Source: Gordonia jinghuaiqii
GTDB taxonomy: Bacteria; Actinomycetota; Actinomycetes; Mycobacteriales; Mycobacteriaceae
DNA length: 64,000 nt
NCBI RefSeq assembly: GCF_014041935.1
Contig: NZ_CP059491.1
Span: 4,960,001 to 5,024,000 of the forward strand
Direction: 5' to 3'
Shown here one piece after another: positions 50,048 to 59,738 of the stretch. The first letter of the stretch is position 1; every line of letters begins with the position of its first letter. The notes below the pieces were generated by a model, which made no database searches, was not told the origin of the DNA, and worked only from the letters and a program-made list of their open reading frames with translations. The position numbers and the translations under genes were made by a program.

Positions 50048-52348
50048 GTGACCGATGCGGTGATGGTCCTGACCGAGGCCCGCACGTCGTGCGAGATGCG
50101 GGCGGTGACCGACTGGACAACGGCCAATTACCCCGACGCCCGGATACGACGCGCAGCCGACCTCGACTTCGACGAACTGCCGCCGGACACCCAGCTCGTG
50201 CCCGTCCGAGCGGTCTGGCTACCCGCGGTCCGTCAGGGCGAGCGACGGGTCACGCTCGGCGACGTTCTGGTGCTGTCCAACCCACGACGCCCCCTCGGGA
50301 TCGCCCAACCGATCATCCGCCGTAGACGACCCGACAGCCTTCGCGTGGTGGCCGGTGAACCCGCCTCGATCGAGGAGCTCCGCGAGCGATACACACGTCA
50401 TCAGGCCGAGGGCGAACCGTTCGGCGAGTTCGTCTCGGTGCAGGCATCGCTGTCGGCCGAGCGTGCCGAACGCCAGATCGTCGGGGACCGCTACAAGGTC
50501 CCCCGGCTGGTCGCCGAGCAGATCGGGACGTCGTCGAGGTTCCGGGCCGGTGCGGCCAAGCTGGCCGCCGAGTTGGGCAGGCCGGCCGACGCGGTGGTCG
50601 CCGAGGCCACCGACAAGTTGTCGACGTTCGTCGCCACCCAGAGCCGGTTGATGGACGATGTGTTCTCCGCGACGTTCAACCGGCTACATGAACGTGCGTG
50701 GAACGTCACGGTCGATGTCGACAACCTCAACACCCTGCGCACGCTGAACAAATCCACCGGCCTGGTCTTCCTGCCGTCGCACCGCTCCTATGTCGACCCC
50801 CTGGTTCTGGCGAAAGTGCTGCGCAGCAACGATTTCCCCCCGAACCTGGTGCTCGGCGGCAACAACCTGTCCTTCTGGCCGGTGGGTCCGGTCGCGCGCC
50901 GCGCGGGGATGATCTTCATCCGGCGGAAGTTCGGCTCGGACCCGGTCTACAAGTTCGCGATGCGCTCCTACCTCGCCTACATCGTCGAGAAGCGGTTCAA
51001 CCTGGAGTGGTACATCGAGGGCGGACGCAGCCGAACCGGCAAGCTCCGCAAGCCGATGCTGGGCCTGCTCACCTATGTCGTCGATGCCGTCGGCCAGCTC
51101 GACGACGCGGACGTGGCGATCGTGCCGACGTCGATCGTGTACGACCAGCTCCAAGAGGTCGGCGCGATCGCCGCCGAGGATGCAGGCGGCACCAAGAAGC
51201 CCGAGGGGGTCGGATGGTTGCTGCGCTATGCGAAGGCGCAGCGCGCCTACCTGGGCGAGGCTCGAGTGCGTTTCGGTACTCCCATCTCACTACGGGAGTC
51301 GCTCGAACAGGCCGGAGAGGGCCGTGCCCGCCTCGAGAAGGTCGCGTTTCGTGTGATGGACGAGATCAACTCCGCCACACCGATCTCGGCGACGTCGCTG
51401 GTCGGTTTCGCCGCGCTCGGCGCCGCGGACCGCGCCTACACATTGCCCGAGATCGAGGCGATCCTCGCCCCGCTGCTCGATTACATCCGGCACCGGGACC
51501 TCCCCGGACCGGATCCGGCGCTGTGTCGTGGCGTCGGCCTCACCCGAACTCTCCGGGTGCTGGCCGGCAACGGTGTGGTGGCCTGCTACGAGGGCGGCTC
51601 CGAACCGGTGTGGTCGATCGTCCCCGAGAACCGCGCCGTCGCGGCCTATTACCGCAACGGCGCGCTCCACCACTTCGTCGACCGGGCGATCGTCGAGATG
51701 GGCCTGCTGGCCCTGGCCGAAGGTGAGGTGCAGGCCGGCGGCACGCTGGTCGGGATCGACCACCTCGGGGACGAACAGGCCGGGGACGACGACGGACTAC
51801 TCGCCGCGGCCCAGCGGGAGGCCCTGCGCATCCGGGATCTTCTCAAGTTCGAGTTCTTCTTCCCGCCCAAGACCGAGTTCCTTCATCGGCTGGGTGTCGA
51901 GCTGGATCTCCTCGCCCCCGGATGGCGAGCGGTCACCCCCAGCCAGGAATGGACCTACGAGGTCCTGCACGGGCACACCGGGGCGCTGCTGGCGCGGCGG
52001 ACCCTGCAACCGTTCTTCGACGCCCAGCTCGTCGTGGCGACCAAGCTGGTGGAACTCGGCAACACCGCACGCGACAAGGACGAGCTGATTGCCGACTGCC
52101 TGGGACTCGGACGTCAACTGTCGCTGCAAGGTGTTGTGCGGAGCGCGGATTCGGTGTCCAAGGATCTCTACGACGGCGGTTACCAGCTCGCCGACAACCG
52201 CGGTCTGATCCACGGTGAGGACATCGTGGATCTGCGCGCGGCTCGCCAGAGCTGGCTCGACGAAGTCGAATTGATGCGGGATCGGCTGGCGCGCATCGCA
52301 TCGATCGAGGACATCCAACCCGCGGTGTCCTCCGAGGTGACGCCGTGA
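50048..52348 (+). CDS. plsB: Glycerol-3-phosphate 1-O-acyltransferase
   Basis: 766 residues from GTG 50048. The acyltransferase motifs are in order: HRSYVD (HX4D, block I) near residue 243, GMIFIRRKFG (block II), YIEGGRSRTGK (block III) and IVPTSIVYDQL (block IV). It catalyses the first acylation of glycerol 3-phosphate at the membrane. The gene overlaps the HAD-plsC gene by GTGA, and the order plsB, HAD-plsC, WS/DGAT is that of M. tuberculosis Rv2482c-Rv2484c as I recall it. Length fits PlsB2-type proteins. Confidence 0.93.
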   Translation: MTDAVMVLTEARTSCEMRAVTDWTTANYPDARIRRAADLDFDELPPDTQLVPVRAVWLPAVRQGERRVTLGDVLVLSNPRRPLGIAQPIIRRRRPDSLRVVAGEPASIEELRERYTRHQAEGEPFGEFVSVQASLSAERAERQIVGDRYKVPRLVAEQIGTSSRFRAGAAKLAAELGRPADAVVAEATDKLSTFVATQSRLMDDVFSATFNRLHERAWNVTVDVDNLNTLRTLNKSTGLVFLPSHRSYVDPLVLAKVLRSNDFPPNLVLGGNNLSFWPVGPVARRAGMIFIRRKFGSDPVYKFAMRSYLAYIVEKRFNLEWYIEGGRSRTGKLRKPMLGLLTYVVDAVGQLDDADVAIVPTSIVYDQLQEVGAIAAEDAGGTKKPEGVGWLLRYAKAQRAYLGEARVRFGTPISLRESLEQAGEGRARLEKVAFRVMDEINSATPISATSLVGFAALGAADRAYTLPEIEAILAPLLDYIRHRDLPGPDPALCRGVGLTRTLRVLAGNGVVACYEGGSEPVWSIVPENRAVAAYYRNGALHHFVDRAIVEMGLLALAEGEVQAGGTLVGIDHLGDEQAGDDDGLLAAAQREALRIRDLLKFEFFFPPKTEFLHRLGVELDLLAPGWRAVTPSQEWTYEVLHGHTGALLARRTLQPFFDAQLVVATKLVELGNTARDKDELIADCLGLGRQLSLQGVVRSADSVSKDLYDGGYQLADNRGLIHGEDIVDLRAARQSWLDEVELMRDRLARIASIEDIQPAVSSEVTP

Positions 52349-53853
52349 GCGCTTTCACCGAGCGGATGCGCACCATCCGCGCGGCACCCACCGGTAAGAA
52401 AGTCGCTGCGCTCTTCGATTACGACGGCACGCTCATCGAGGGGTTCTCGGCGGCGGCGATCATGCGGGCGAGGTTGCGCAGCATGGAGTTCGGCCTCGGC
52501 GAGCTCGCCGACTTCCTGCTGATCGGCCTGCGTGGCGTCGTCTCCGAGCAGGATTATGCCGAGGTGCTCGACGCCACCAAACCGACTTTCGCGGGCAAGA
52601 CCTACGCCGAGCTGATCGAGTTCGGCGAGCATCTGTTCAAGTACGAGACCGCCGCCAAGCTGCGGCCTCAGATGTGGCAGATCCTGCGCGCGCACCGGGA
52701 GATGGGTCACACGATCGTGATCGCGTCGTCGGCCACCAGATTTCAGATCGAGCCGATCGCGCGCGAGATCGACGCCGACTTCGCGCTGGCCACCGACGTC
52801 GAGGTGGTCGACGGAGTGGTCACCGGCAAGATCCAAGGACGGCCGCTGTGGGGTCCGGGCAAGGCCGCAGCAGTACGGACCCTCGCGCGGACGCACGGCA
52901 TCGACCTCGACGCATCGTTCGCCTACAGCGACGGCAACGAGGACATCCCCTACCTCGAGTCGGTGGGGAACCCGGCCGCGGTGTCGCCGCGTCGAATCCT
53001 GCGCGCGGAGGCCGAATCTCGCGGCTGGCCGATCATCGACCTGAAGAACCCGACGTACAACCGCGCGGGGATGCTGGTCCGCACCGGCGCCTTCTACGGA
53101 TCGTTCATCGCCTCTGCCGCAGTGGGAATCACCACCGGACTCCTGCGTCGCGATCCGCAGGCGCTTGTCGAGGTCCTGCCCACGGGCACCGACGTCGGCC
53201 TGTCGCTGGCCGGAATCCATGTGCAGGTACTCGACGGCGGTGAGTATCTGTTGTCGCACCGGCCCTGCGTATTCCTGTTCAACCATCAGTCGAAACTGGA
53301 TCTGCCGGTGATGATCACCCTCGTGCGGTCCGACGCGACCGGAGTGGCCAAGAAGGAGATCCAACGGGTTCCGGTACTCGGGCAGATCCTCGATCAGGCG
53401 GGTCTGGTCTTCATCGACCGTGCCGATCCGAGTCGGGCCATCGAACAGCTCGCACCGGCGGTGAAGGCGCTCCGCGACGACGGCATGTCCTTGGTGGTGG
53501 CCCCGGAGGGAACGCGGTCTCCGACGCCCCGGATCGGACGATTCAAGAAGGGGCCGTTCCACATCGCCATGCAGGCGGGTGTGCCGATCGTTCCCGTCGT
53601 CTTGCGCAACACCGGCGAACTGATGTGGCGCGGTTCGCAATTGATCCGGCCGGGCACCGTCGAGGTGATGGTCCTGCCGCCCGTCGAGACAACGGGATGG
53701 CACGCCGACGACATCGGCACCCACGCCGAGGAGGTTCGGCAGATGTACATCTCCGCTCTCGCCGACTGGCCGCTCGAGTCCTTCGTCGACTCCGCGGAGT
53801 CGAGGGCCGGGGAGTCGATGCGTAAGGCCCAGGAGGAACGGCATGAGCGATGA
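52345..53853 (+). CDS. plsC: Bifunctional HAD-IB phosphatase / 1-acylglycerol-3-phosphate acyltransferase (PlsC)
   Basis: 502 residues from GTG 52345. Residues ~18-230 are a HAD-IB phosphatase (ALFDYDGTLIEGF; VIASSATRFQ; AYSDGNEDIPYL). Residues ~270-480 are an acyltransferase with FNHQSKLD (NHX4D) and VAPEGTRSPTP, with IGRFKKGPFHIAMQAGVPIVPVVL. The second acylation would make phosphatidic acid; the HAD half may dephosphorylate it or a related phosphomonoester. This two-domain form is characteristic of mycobacteria and relatives. It overlaps both neighbours. Confidence 0.92.
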   Translation: MSAFTERMRTIRAAPTGKKVAALFDYDGTLIEGFSAAAIMRARLRSMEFGLGELADFLLIGLRGVVSEQDYAEVLDATKPTFAGKTYAELIEFGEHLFKYETAAKLRPQMWQILRAHREMGHTIVIASSATRFQIEPIAREIDADFALATDVEVVDGVVTGKIQGRPLWGPGKAAAVRTLARTHGIDLDASFAYSDGNEDIPYLESVGNPAAVSPRRILRAEAESRGWPIIDLKNPTYNRAGMLVRTGAFYGSFIASAAVGITTGLLRRDPQALVEVLPTGTDVGLSLAGIHVQVLDGGEYLLSHRPCVFLFNHQSKLDLPVMITLVRSDATGVAKKEIQRVPVLGQILDQAGLVFIDRADPSRAIEQLAPAVKALRDDGMSLVVAPEGTRSPTPRIGRFKKGPFHIAMQAGVPIVPVVLRNTGELMWRGSQLIRPGTVEVMVLPPVETTGWHADDIGTHAEEVRQMYISALADWPLESFVDSAESRAGESMRKAQEERHER

Positions 53854-55297
53854 GACCGGCCTGACCGACGGGGTGGACCGCCCACTCGACTGGGCGAACG
53901 AGCCGCACATGAGCTCGGTGGACACCATCATGTGGCGCGGGGACACCGACCGTCGCATGCGCGGCACCATCTGCATGCTGGAGATCTACGACTGCGCCCC
54001 CGACTGGGACCGGCTCATGGCGGCGCTCGAATGGGGCAGCCGGATGGCTCCGCGGTTCCGCCAGCGGGTCGTCGACTCCCCGTTCGGCACCGGAACACCC
54101 AGTTGGGCAGTCGATCCCGACTTCGACCTGCACTACCACATGCGACGGATGCGCCTCGGTGGCGACGGCAGCATGACTGAACTGCTGACCCTTTGCGAGC
54201 AACTCGCCATGACAGCACTCGACGCCGCCCGGCCCCCGTGGGAGGGAACGCTGATCGAAGGGCTGCCCGATGGGAGAGCCGCTTATTTCCTCAAGGCCCA
54301 CCACGCGCTCACCGACGGCCTGGGAGCGATCCTCGGTCTCGCCCAGTTGCATTCGCCCACGCGCGAGCACAATCCGGGGAAGCCGCAGCCGCCCAGTCCC
54401 GATCCGGTCAACATCTCGGCACTGGACCTTCTCGGTCGGCAGATCGGCGAGGAGATCCGGCGCATCCCCCATCGCGTCGACACGACCTTTCGGGGCGTCC
54501 GCGCGCTGGCGCATCCTCGTCAGGCGTTGAGTACCGCTCTGCGATACGGCCGTTCGGTGCCGCGGGTGGCCGGGCTGGTGAGCGCGCCCGGTTCGCCGCT
54601 GCTCGCCCACCGCAGCCTCTCGTGGCGCTTCAGCGCTTTCGAGGTCCCGTTCGCCGACCTCAAGGCGGCCGCGACCGCCAGCCAGGCCTCGGTCAACGAC
54701 GTCTACCTGGCCGGCCTGATCGGCGGCTTCCGTCTGTACCACGAGAAGATGGGCACGCCTGTCGAGACGATGCCCGTCGCCATCCCGATCTCGGTGCGGC
54801 GCCCCGAGGACCCGGCAGGCGGAAACCGGATAGCGGTGGGACGCCTGGCCGGCCCGGTCGGCATCGCCGATCCCTTCGAACGCGTGCTCACCATCCGCGA
54901 GCAGGTGCGCGTCGCCCGCCACGAACCGGCCGTCGACATCTTCAACACACTCGGCTCGGTGATGGCCTGGCTGCCCGGGCCGGTTCTCATGCGGTTCAGC
55001 GGGACGACGAGCCAGAACGACCTACAGGCCAGCAACGTCCCCGGGATACCCTGGGACACCTACGTCGCCGGCGCCAAGGTGGAACGCATGTTCCCGTTCG
55101 GACCACTCCCCGGCTGCGCGATGATGGCCACCATGATCACCCACAACGGAACCGCCTGTCTCGGAATCAATTCCGACGGCGCCGCGGTCACCGATCTGGA
55201 GTTGTTCGCCGATTGCCTGGTCGCGGGTTTCGGTGAAGTGCTCGCATTGGCGGCCGACGATGACGTGGTGCCCGGGGAGTTGCGGCGGGTGGTGTGA
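53843..55297 (+). CDS. Wax ester synthase / diacylglycerol acyltransferase (WS/DGAT)
   Basis: 484 residues from ATG 53843, overlapping plsC by 11 bases. The catalytic HHxxxDG motif is LKAHHALTDG near residue 150; ASVNDVYLAGLIGGFR is the second family motif; NVPGIPWDTYVAGAKVERMFPFGPLPG is the conserved late segment. It makes triacylglycerol or wax esters from acyl-CoA, following the two acyltransferases encoded upstream, and marks a lipid-storing mycolate actinobacterium. A hairpin element lies just after the stop. Confidence 0.93.
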   Translation: MSDETGLTDGVDRPLDWANEPHMSSVDTIMWRGDTDRRMRGTICMLEIYDCAPDWDRLMAALEWGSRMAPRFRQRVVDSPFGTGTPSWAVDPDFDLHYHMRRMRLGGDGSMTELLTLCEQLAMTALDAARPPWEGTLIEGLPDGRAAYFLKAHHALTDGLGAILGLAQLHSPTREHNPGKPQPPSPDPVNISALDLLGRQIGEEIRRIPHRVDTTFRGVRALAHPRQALSTALRYGRSVPRVAGLVSAPGSPLLAHRSLSWRFSAFEVPFADLKAAATASQASVNDVYLAGLIGGFRLYHEKMGTPVETMPVAIPISVRRPEDPAGGNRIAVGRLAGPVGIADPFERVLTIREQVRVARHEPAVDIFNTLGSVMAWLPGPVLMRFSGTTSQNDLQASNVPGIPWDTYVAGAKVERMFPFGPLPGCAMMATMITHNGTACLGINSDGAAVTDLELFADCLVAGFGEVLALAADDDVVPGELRRVV

Positions 55298-55309
55298 GTC
55301 GCGCACCGG

Positions 55310-55367
55310 CAGACTTCATTTCGACGACGCGACTTCGATCGAGGTCGCGACGTCGAAGCGAAGTCTG
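55310..55367. repeat. 58-bp imperfect palindrome (dispersed intergenic element, terminator-like)
   Basis: CAGACTTC at 55310 pairs with GAAGTCTG ending at 55367. The arms extend inwards with few mismatches to a nearly perfect centre, GCGACTTCGATCGAGGTCGC (55329-55348). The centre resembles 17707-17725. It lies 12 bases after the WS/DGAT stop, so it may also end that transcript. Confidence 0.65.
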
Positions 55368-55406
55368 GCAGTCGGGCCGCTGCCAGTTCGGCGACGATGG
55401 GACACG

Positions 55407-55610
55407 ATGCTGAACGCGGTGATGTTGACGCTGGTGCTCGCGACAGGTGCCGCGGCTTCGGTATGCGCGGTGACGGCAGCCGTCGTCTACCTGCGACCCG
55501 GTCGTGAACGCCTGGCGGCCGAGCGGCTTGCCCGTCGATGGCTGGTCGCGACCGCTGTTCTCGGTGTCTCGGCCATCTGTTCGCGGTTCGTGTGGTTACT
55601 GGTGCTCTGA
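55407..55610 (+). CDS. Small two-helix membrane protein, unknown
   Basis: 67 residues from ATG 55407. Two hydrophobic segments (MLTLVLATGAAASVCAVTAAVVYL and WLVATAVLGVSAICSRFVWLLVL) flank a positively charged loop (RPGRERLAAERLARR). No family recognised. Its stop overlaps the end of the convergent MFS gene by 15 bases. Coding potential is fair but not certain. Confidence 0.5.
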   Translation: MLNAVMLTLVLATGAAASVCAVTAAVVYLRPGRERLAAERLARRWLVATAVLGVSAICSRFVWLLVL

Positions 55611-56960
55611 CCGCCCGACAGGCAGGCGGCCGTCACCGTCGTTCCGGAACTGCGTACGTTCCGGAATGTCGCGCCCTGACTGCCGCGACCACCGTTCGGG
55701 GTCGTCGTGCAGCAACCGTGCACGTCCTTTGCGGCGGTACCGCCAGATCTGTGTGGCGCCGAGTCCCCACAGCAGGAACTGCGCGGACATCGCCCACGTG
55801 AACGCCTCCGCGGGATAGCCCTGGACACCATCGGGGGTGCGCCAGTCGAGGATGAGACCGATGAGCCCCGCGGTGACGAGGCTGGCCAGGAATCCGGCCT
55901 GATTGATGATCCCGGTGGCGGTGCCTGCCCGCGAAGCCGGGTTGGAGGTACGGCCGAGGTCGAAACCGATCATCGACGCCGGGCCACCCATCCCGCAGAT
56001 CACGACCAGTACGACGAGCAGCCAGAACGGTGCTCCCCCAGGCCAGACCAGCACCACGGCCCAGGCGGTCGCGATGCACGCGACGACCAGCAGCACCAGC
56101 GTCGACCGGTGCCACGGCCATCGGGTGATCAGCCATGCAAACGTCGGCCCGAAGCCCATGATCGCGAACACCATGATCGTGAGCAGGACACCTGCCGAGC
56201 CCGGACTCATGCCCTGGCCCTCCACGAAGAAGGGATAACCCCACAGCAGCCCGAGGACCGTGGCGCCGAAGTGGGTGGAGAAGTGCATCCAGAACCCCAG
56301 GCGGGTGCCGGGATGCTCCCACGACGCGCGCAGGCTCCGCTTGATACCCGAGAACCCGAGCAACGGGCCCGACACGGAGCGGGCGGCCGCGGAATCCCGC
56401 ACCACCACCAGCGTGGCCACGAGCAGCACCGATCCGAGCGCGGCGGTGGCGATGTACGCATGGGTCCAACCCCACGTGGACAGCGCCCACGTCATCGGTA
56501 TCGCTGCCGCGACGGCGCCCAGCTGCCCGAGCACTCCGGTGAGTTGGGTCATCAGCGGGATTCGTCGCGCCGGGAACCAGCTGGTCACCAGGCGCAGGAC
56601 ACACACGAAGGTCATCGCGTCGCCGATCCCGACGAAGAAGCGGGACGACAACGCCCACGGGTAGCTGTCGGCGAAGGCGAAGCTGAACTGCGCCAGGGTG
56701 AGGATCAGCGTCCCGGTGAGCAGGACCCGGCGCGGCCCGAAGCGGTCGACCAGCAGGCCGACGGGCACCTGCATCAGCGCGTAGACCAGCAGCTGCAGCA
56801 CGACGAAGGTCGACAGCTGCGACGCGGTGATGTCGAAACGTTGGGCCGCGAGCAGGCCGGCCACAGCCAGCGACGAGCGATGCAGCACCGCGACGAAGTA
56901 GACCGCGAGTGCGACGAGCCAGATGGCGGTCGCCTGGGTCCTGCGCGAGGGTGCGGTCAT
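55596..56960 (-). CDS. MFS transporter
   Basis: 454 residues with about twelve hydrophobic segments. LVDRFGPRRVLLTGTLILTL is the A-like loop between helices 2 and 3; a second charged loop lies near residue 200-215. The pattern is that of nitrate/nitrite-porter-like or drug-type MFS proteins without a clear substrate signature. Start ATG 56960. Convergent with the small membrane protein. The next 388 bases (56961-57348) have no gene or signal I can support. Confidence 0.85.
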   Translation of the reverse strand: MTAPSRRTQATAIWLVALAVYFVAVLHRSSLAVAGLLAAQRFDITASQLSTFVVLQLLVYALMQVPVGLLVDRFGPRRVLLTGTLILTLAQFSFAFADSYPWALSSRFFVGIGDAMTFVCVLRLVTSWFPARRIPLMTQLTGVLGQLGAVAAAIPMTWALSTWGWTHAYIATAALGSVLLVATLVVVRDSAAARSVSGPLLGFSGIKRSLRASWEHPGTRLGFWMHFSTHFGATVLGLLWGYPFFVEGQGMSPGSAGVLLTIMVFAIMGFGPTFAWLITRWPWHRSTLVLLVVACIATAWAVVLVWPGGAPFWLLVVLVVICGMGGPASMIGFDLGRTSNPASRAGTATGIINQAGFLASLVTAGLIGLILDWRTPDGVQGYPAEAFTWAMSAQFLLWGLGATQIWRYRRKGRARLLHDDPERWSRQSGRDIPERTQFRNDGDGRLPVGRSEHQ

Positions 56961-57348
56961 CGTCGTGTGCCGGCAACCAGTCGTGAGGCATGCGAAGTAT
57001 CGGTCACCTGATCATTGTCGTCCACGCGCGCCCGGACCTCGGACCGTTGCGCTCGAGAACCCCTACTGGGCGCGAGATGTACTGCGCTCTGGTCAGTCCA
57101 AACGTCACGAACAGATCCTCACCAGACCCACCGTCATAGGGCGCCCACCGGATCGCGTGACTGATCAGATCTTCCTCCCTGCCATGGGCGTCGCAGACTG
57201 GTCGGCCTCAGGCGCCGGAACCTTCCTCGCACGATCTGCTTGATCGCGACAGGAGTAACTGGGGAGCCGACTGCACCGGTGACGAGAAGTGTTGTGGCAG
57301 GACTGAAGCCTCGTGCGCACTGCCGATCGCGCAGTCAATGGCGAGAAC

Positions 57349-58239
57349 TCAGTCGATACCCTGCTTGAGCTCGGCCATCCGACGACCGAGAAAGGGAGTG
57401 ATGCCGGGTGGTTGAATTGTCATGCCGGCGTCGACCGGCATCGCGATGCCGGTGACGTACTTCGCCTCATCGGATGCGAGAAAGAGGACCGCATGCGACA
57501 CATACTCGGGTTCCATCCACGGCACGGGAAGAAGGTTGAGCGATTCCGCCGGTATCTTCATGTCCTCCACCGTCGGATCTTCTTTGTCCGGGCAGAACCG
57601 CGACGCGTTGTACTCATTGATGAATAGCGTCGTGTTGACGTTCGTGGGAAGCACCGCGTTGACGCGAATCCAATCCTGCGCCAGATCCGCGGCCAGACAT
57701 TTGACCAAGCCGATAACGCCGTGCTTGGCAACGGTGTATGCGGCATTGTTGAAGATCGCGACCACTGAGGCCGCCGAACCCGTGACGATGATGGAACCAC
57801 CAGGACCCGTCGCCTTGAGGTGCGGCACCGTCGCGACAACGGTACGCCACACCGAGCTGAGGTTCGTCTCGATGACCGTGTCCCAAATGTCGAGCGACTC
57901 TTCGTCGATGCCGTGCGGGAGTCCGATGCCGTGGTTGATCACCACAGTGTCGAGACGGCCGAGTTCGGCGACGGCCTCGTCGGCTACCTGCTTCATCCGC
58001 CCGGCATCCCGCGCATCGGCGACGTAACTCAGGCAACGGACATTCATGTCGCGCACGAGCTTCTCCGTCTCTGCCAGATCCGTCTCCGCGGCGAGCGGAT
58101 AGTGAACACCCTCGATGGGTACGCAGATGTCGGTGATGATGATGTCGGCACCCTCTTGTGCCAGCCGCAACGCGTGTGCGCGCCCCTGACCGCGCGCTCC
58201 GCCGGTGATGAAGGCGACCTTGCCGTCCATCTTTCCCAT
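57349..58239 (-). CDS. Mycofactocin-type SDR family oxidoreductase
   Basis: 296 residues. ITGGARGQGRAHALRLAQEGADIIITDIC is the N-terminal signature of the mycofactocin-coupled SDR group (carveol-dehydrogenase-like), which holds its NAD tightly and passes electrons to mycofactocin. Active-site Ser (VTGSAASV) and YTVAKHG are present, and the C-terminal VDAGMTIQPPGITPF is group-specific. It is about 60% similar by eye to the SDR at 60829. It lies downstream of the LysR gene, with an inverted repeat before it. Confidence 0.88.
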   Translation of the reverse strand: MGKMDGKVAFITGGARGQGRAHALRLAQEGADIIITDICVPIEGVHYPLAAETDLAETEKLVRDMNVRCLSYVADARDAGRMKQVADEAVAELGRLDTVVINHGIGLPHGIDEESLDIWDTVIETNLSSVWRTVVATVPHLKATGPGGSIIVTGSAASVVAIFNNAAYTVAKHGVIGLVKCLAADLAQDWIRVNAVLPTNVNTTLFINEYNASRFCPDKEDPTVEDMKIPAESLNLLPVPWMEPEYVSHAVLFLASDEAKYVTGIAMPVDAGMTIQPPGITPFLGRRMAELKQGID

Positions 58240-58420
58240 GTGTTCACTCCTTCATCCGAAACGTGGGTTGCGCCGCCGTGGGACGACCCCACTGCGACAG
58301 CTGCGCCGACTGCGCCGACCAGACGGAGTCCAGAGGCCCGGCACCATGAAGACCACCACCGAGGTAACTCCGGTCACACTCGTAGGTCCCATCGTGCCGC
58401 GCACGAACAATGCATGTCCA

Positions 58421-58445
58421 GCATCAAAGTCTCATAATTTGATGC
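58421..58445. promoter_or_regulatory. Inverted repeat upstream of the SDR gene, LysR-type site candidate
   Basis: GCATCAAA (58421-58428) and TTTGATGC (58438-58445) are perfect 8-bp arms around 9 bases, in an AT-rich island between the LysR gene and the SDR start at 58239. It fits the T-N11-A form of LysR sites, though it is about 180 bases upstream of the SDR. Confidence 0.45.
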
Positions 58446-58475
58446 TTCTGTTTCATTAATTTATCGGTTCACGGT

Positions 58476-59411
58476 TCACGCCGGTCGAGGAGCCCAGGCG
58501 GCGCCTTCGCCCAGCGGCAGATCAAGCTCACGGGCCTCCTCGAGGACCTCGAGAAAATGCTGGGCAGCGAGGGGCATTCGATGCTGGCGCCGGTGCACGA
58601 TGTCCAGGTGCCGTTCCACGATCGGATCGACCAGGGGACGATGCTCCACGGATCCCGGGGCCATCAGCGGGAGAACCAGCGCAGGGATCGCCGAGACACC
58701 CAGCCCCGCCGCCACGAGTCCACCCACCGTGGCGACGCTGCTCGCCACAGCCGCCGGCGCAGTATGCGCGTCCACCTGGGCGAATGCAGCATCCGCCAGT
58801 CGCCGCGCGCTCGAGTCCGTCCCGACCGCGAGGAACGACTCCTCGGCGAGCTCGCGCCACGTCACCTGTCGGTGCGTCGTCAACGGATGCTGGGCGGGCA
58901 GTACCGCGACGAACCTGTCGCGCACCAGCGGGCGATGCTCGAGCTGCGCAGTCGGCGCACCCAGAGTGCAGATCGCGAAATCGGCTTCCCCAGAGGCGAC
59001 GCGCTTTAGCACCGAACGCTCGAGGCCGTCGAGGATCTGCACCGTGACATTCGGCCACCGTTGCTTGAAAATGCTGATCACCTGGGGCAAGACCACGGCG
59101 GCGATTGACGGCATGGTCGCCACCGAGACCGTACCCGCGCCGCCGAGCATGAACTGCTGGAGCTCGCGCATGCCCGCCCGATGAGTGTTGATGATCTGCT
59201 CCGCGATCCGTAACGCCTCGACACCCGCCGGCGTCAATGCCACGTTTCGGGTATCCCGGTCCAGCAACTGACCACCGAACACACGCTCGAGATCGGCGAC
59301 CGTGCGACTCAGCGAGGACTGCGAAACATGCAACTCTGCCGCGGCGGCGGTGAAGCTGGCCGCCTTCGCGACGGCCACGTATGCAGCGAGTTGCCGAAGA
59401 CTGGCATCCAT
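58476..59411 (-). CDS. LysR family transcriptional regulator
   Basis: 311 residues. The N-terminal HTH (1-60) reads LRQLAAYVAVAKAASFTAAAAELHVSQSSLSRTVADLERVFGGQLLDRD, the standard LysR pattern. Residues ~90-300 are the two-lobed substrate-binding domain (GTVSVATMPSIAAVVLPQVISIFKQRWP). It is divergent from the DapA-family aldolase gene and upstream of the SDR at 57349, so it probably controls both. Inducer unknown. Confidence 0.9.
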   Translation of the reverse strand: MDASLRQLAAYVAVAKAASFTAAAAELHVSQSSLSRTVADLERVFGGQLLDRDTRNVALTPAGVEALRIAEQIINTHRAGMRELQQFMLGGAGTVSVATMPSIAAVVLPQVISIFKQRWPNVTVQILDGLERSVLKRVASGEADFAICTLGAPTAQLEHRPLVRDRFVAVLPAQHPLTTHRQVTWRELAEESFLAVGTDSSARRLADAAFAQVDAHTAPAAVASSVATVGGLVAAGLGVSAIPALVLPLMAPGSVEHRPLVDPIVERHLDIVHRRQHRMPLAAQHFLEVLEEARELDLPLGEGAAWAPRPA

Positions 59412-59427
59412 CGCCAGAGCCTAACTG

Positions 59428-59458
59428 ACTCATGAGCATTTCATATGGATTAATGAGT
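59428..59458. promoter_or_regulatory. Inverted repeat in the LysR/aldolase divergent region
   Basis: ACTCAT (59428-59433) and ATGAGT (59453-59458) are inverted around 19 bases, with CATATG near the middle, 17 bases before the LysR start. The gene-free stretch 59412-59738 is AT-rich here, then ordinary; nothing else is recognisable in it. Confidence 0.35.
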
Positions 59459-59738
59459 GATTGTTGCTGGACGCGCAGAGGTATGCGTCGCGAGAATGGA
59501 GTCGCGAGCCGAGGACTGGACTCTCTGGATTTCTCAGCCGCGCACAGGAGCACAACAGCTCTGGCCATCGCCTCGTTGGCATGAGCTCACCCAACTTCGA
59601 CCAATACGCGCACGAGGCGCGGTCACTGACGCGCAGCATCCATCGACAGCTGCACGCCGATCCGCGCGGATCGGCGACCAGTCACCGATCGGCGGATGCG
59701 TCGGCCTCGACGCCACGACGAACTGCGAAGGAACACAC

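Noticed and set aside
52180..53976. Long minus-strand frame opposite the HAD-plsC gene
   Set aside because: Antisense shadow: composition is Arg/Gly/His-rich without domains, and the sense strand carries full HAD and acyltransferase motifs.
59457..59738. N-terminal extension of the DapA-family aldolase
   Set aside because: The upstream in-frame stretch has no family similarity and overlaps the probable LysR-controlled promoter; ATG 59739 fits the barrel start.
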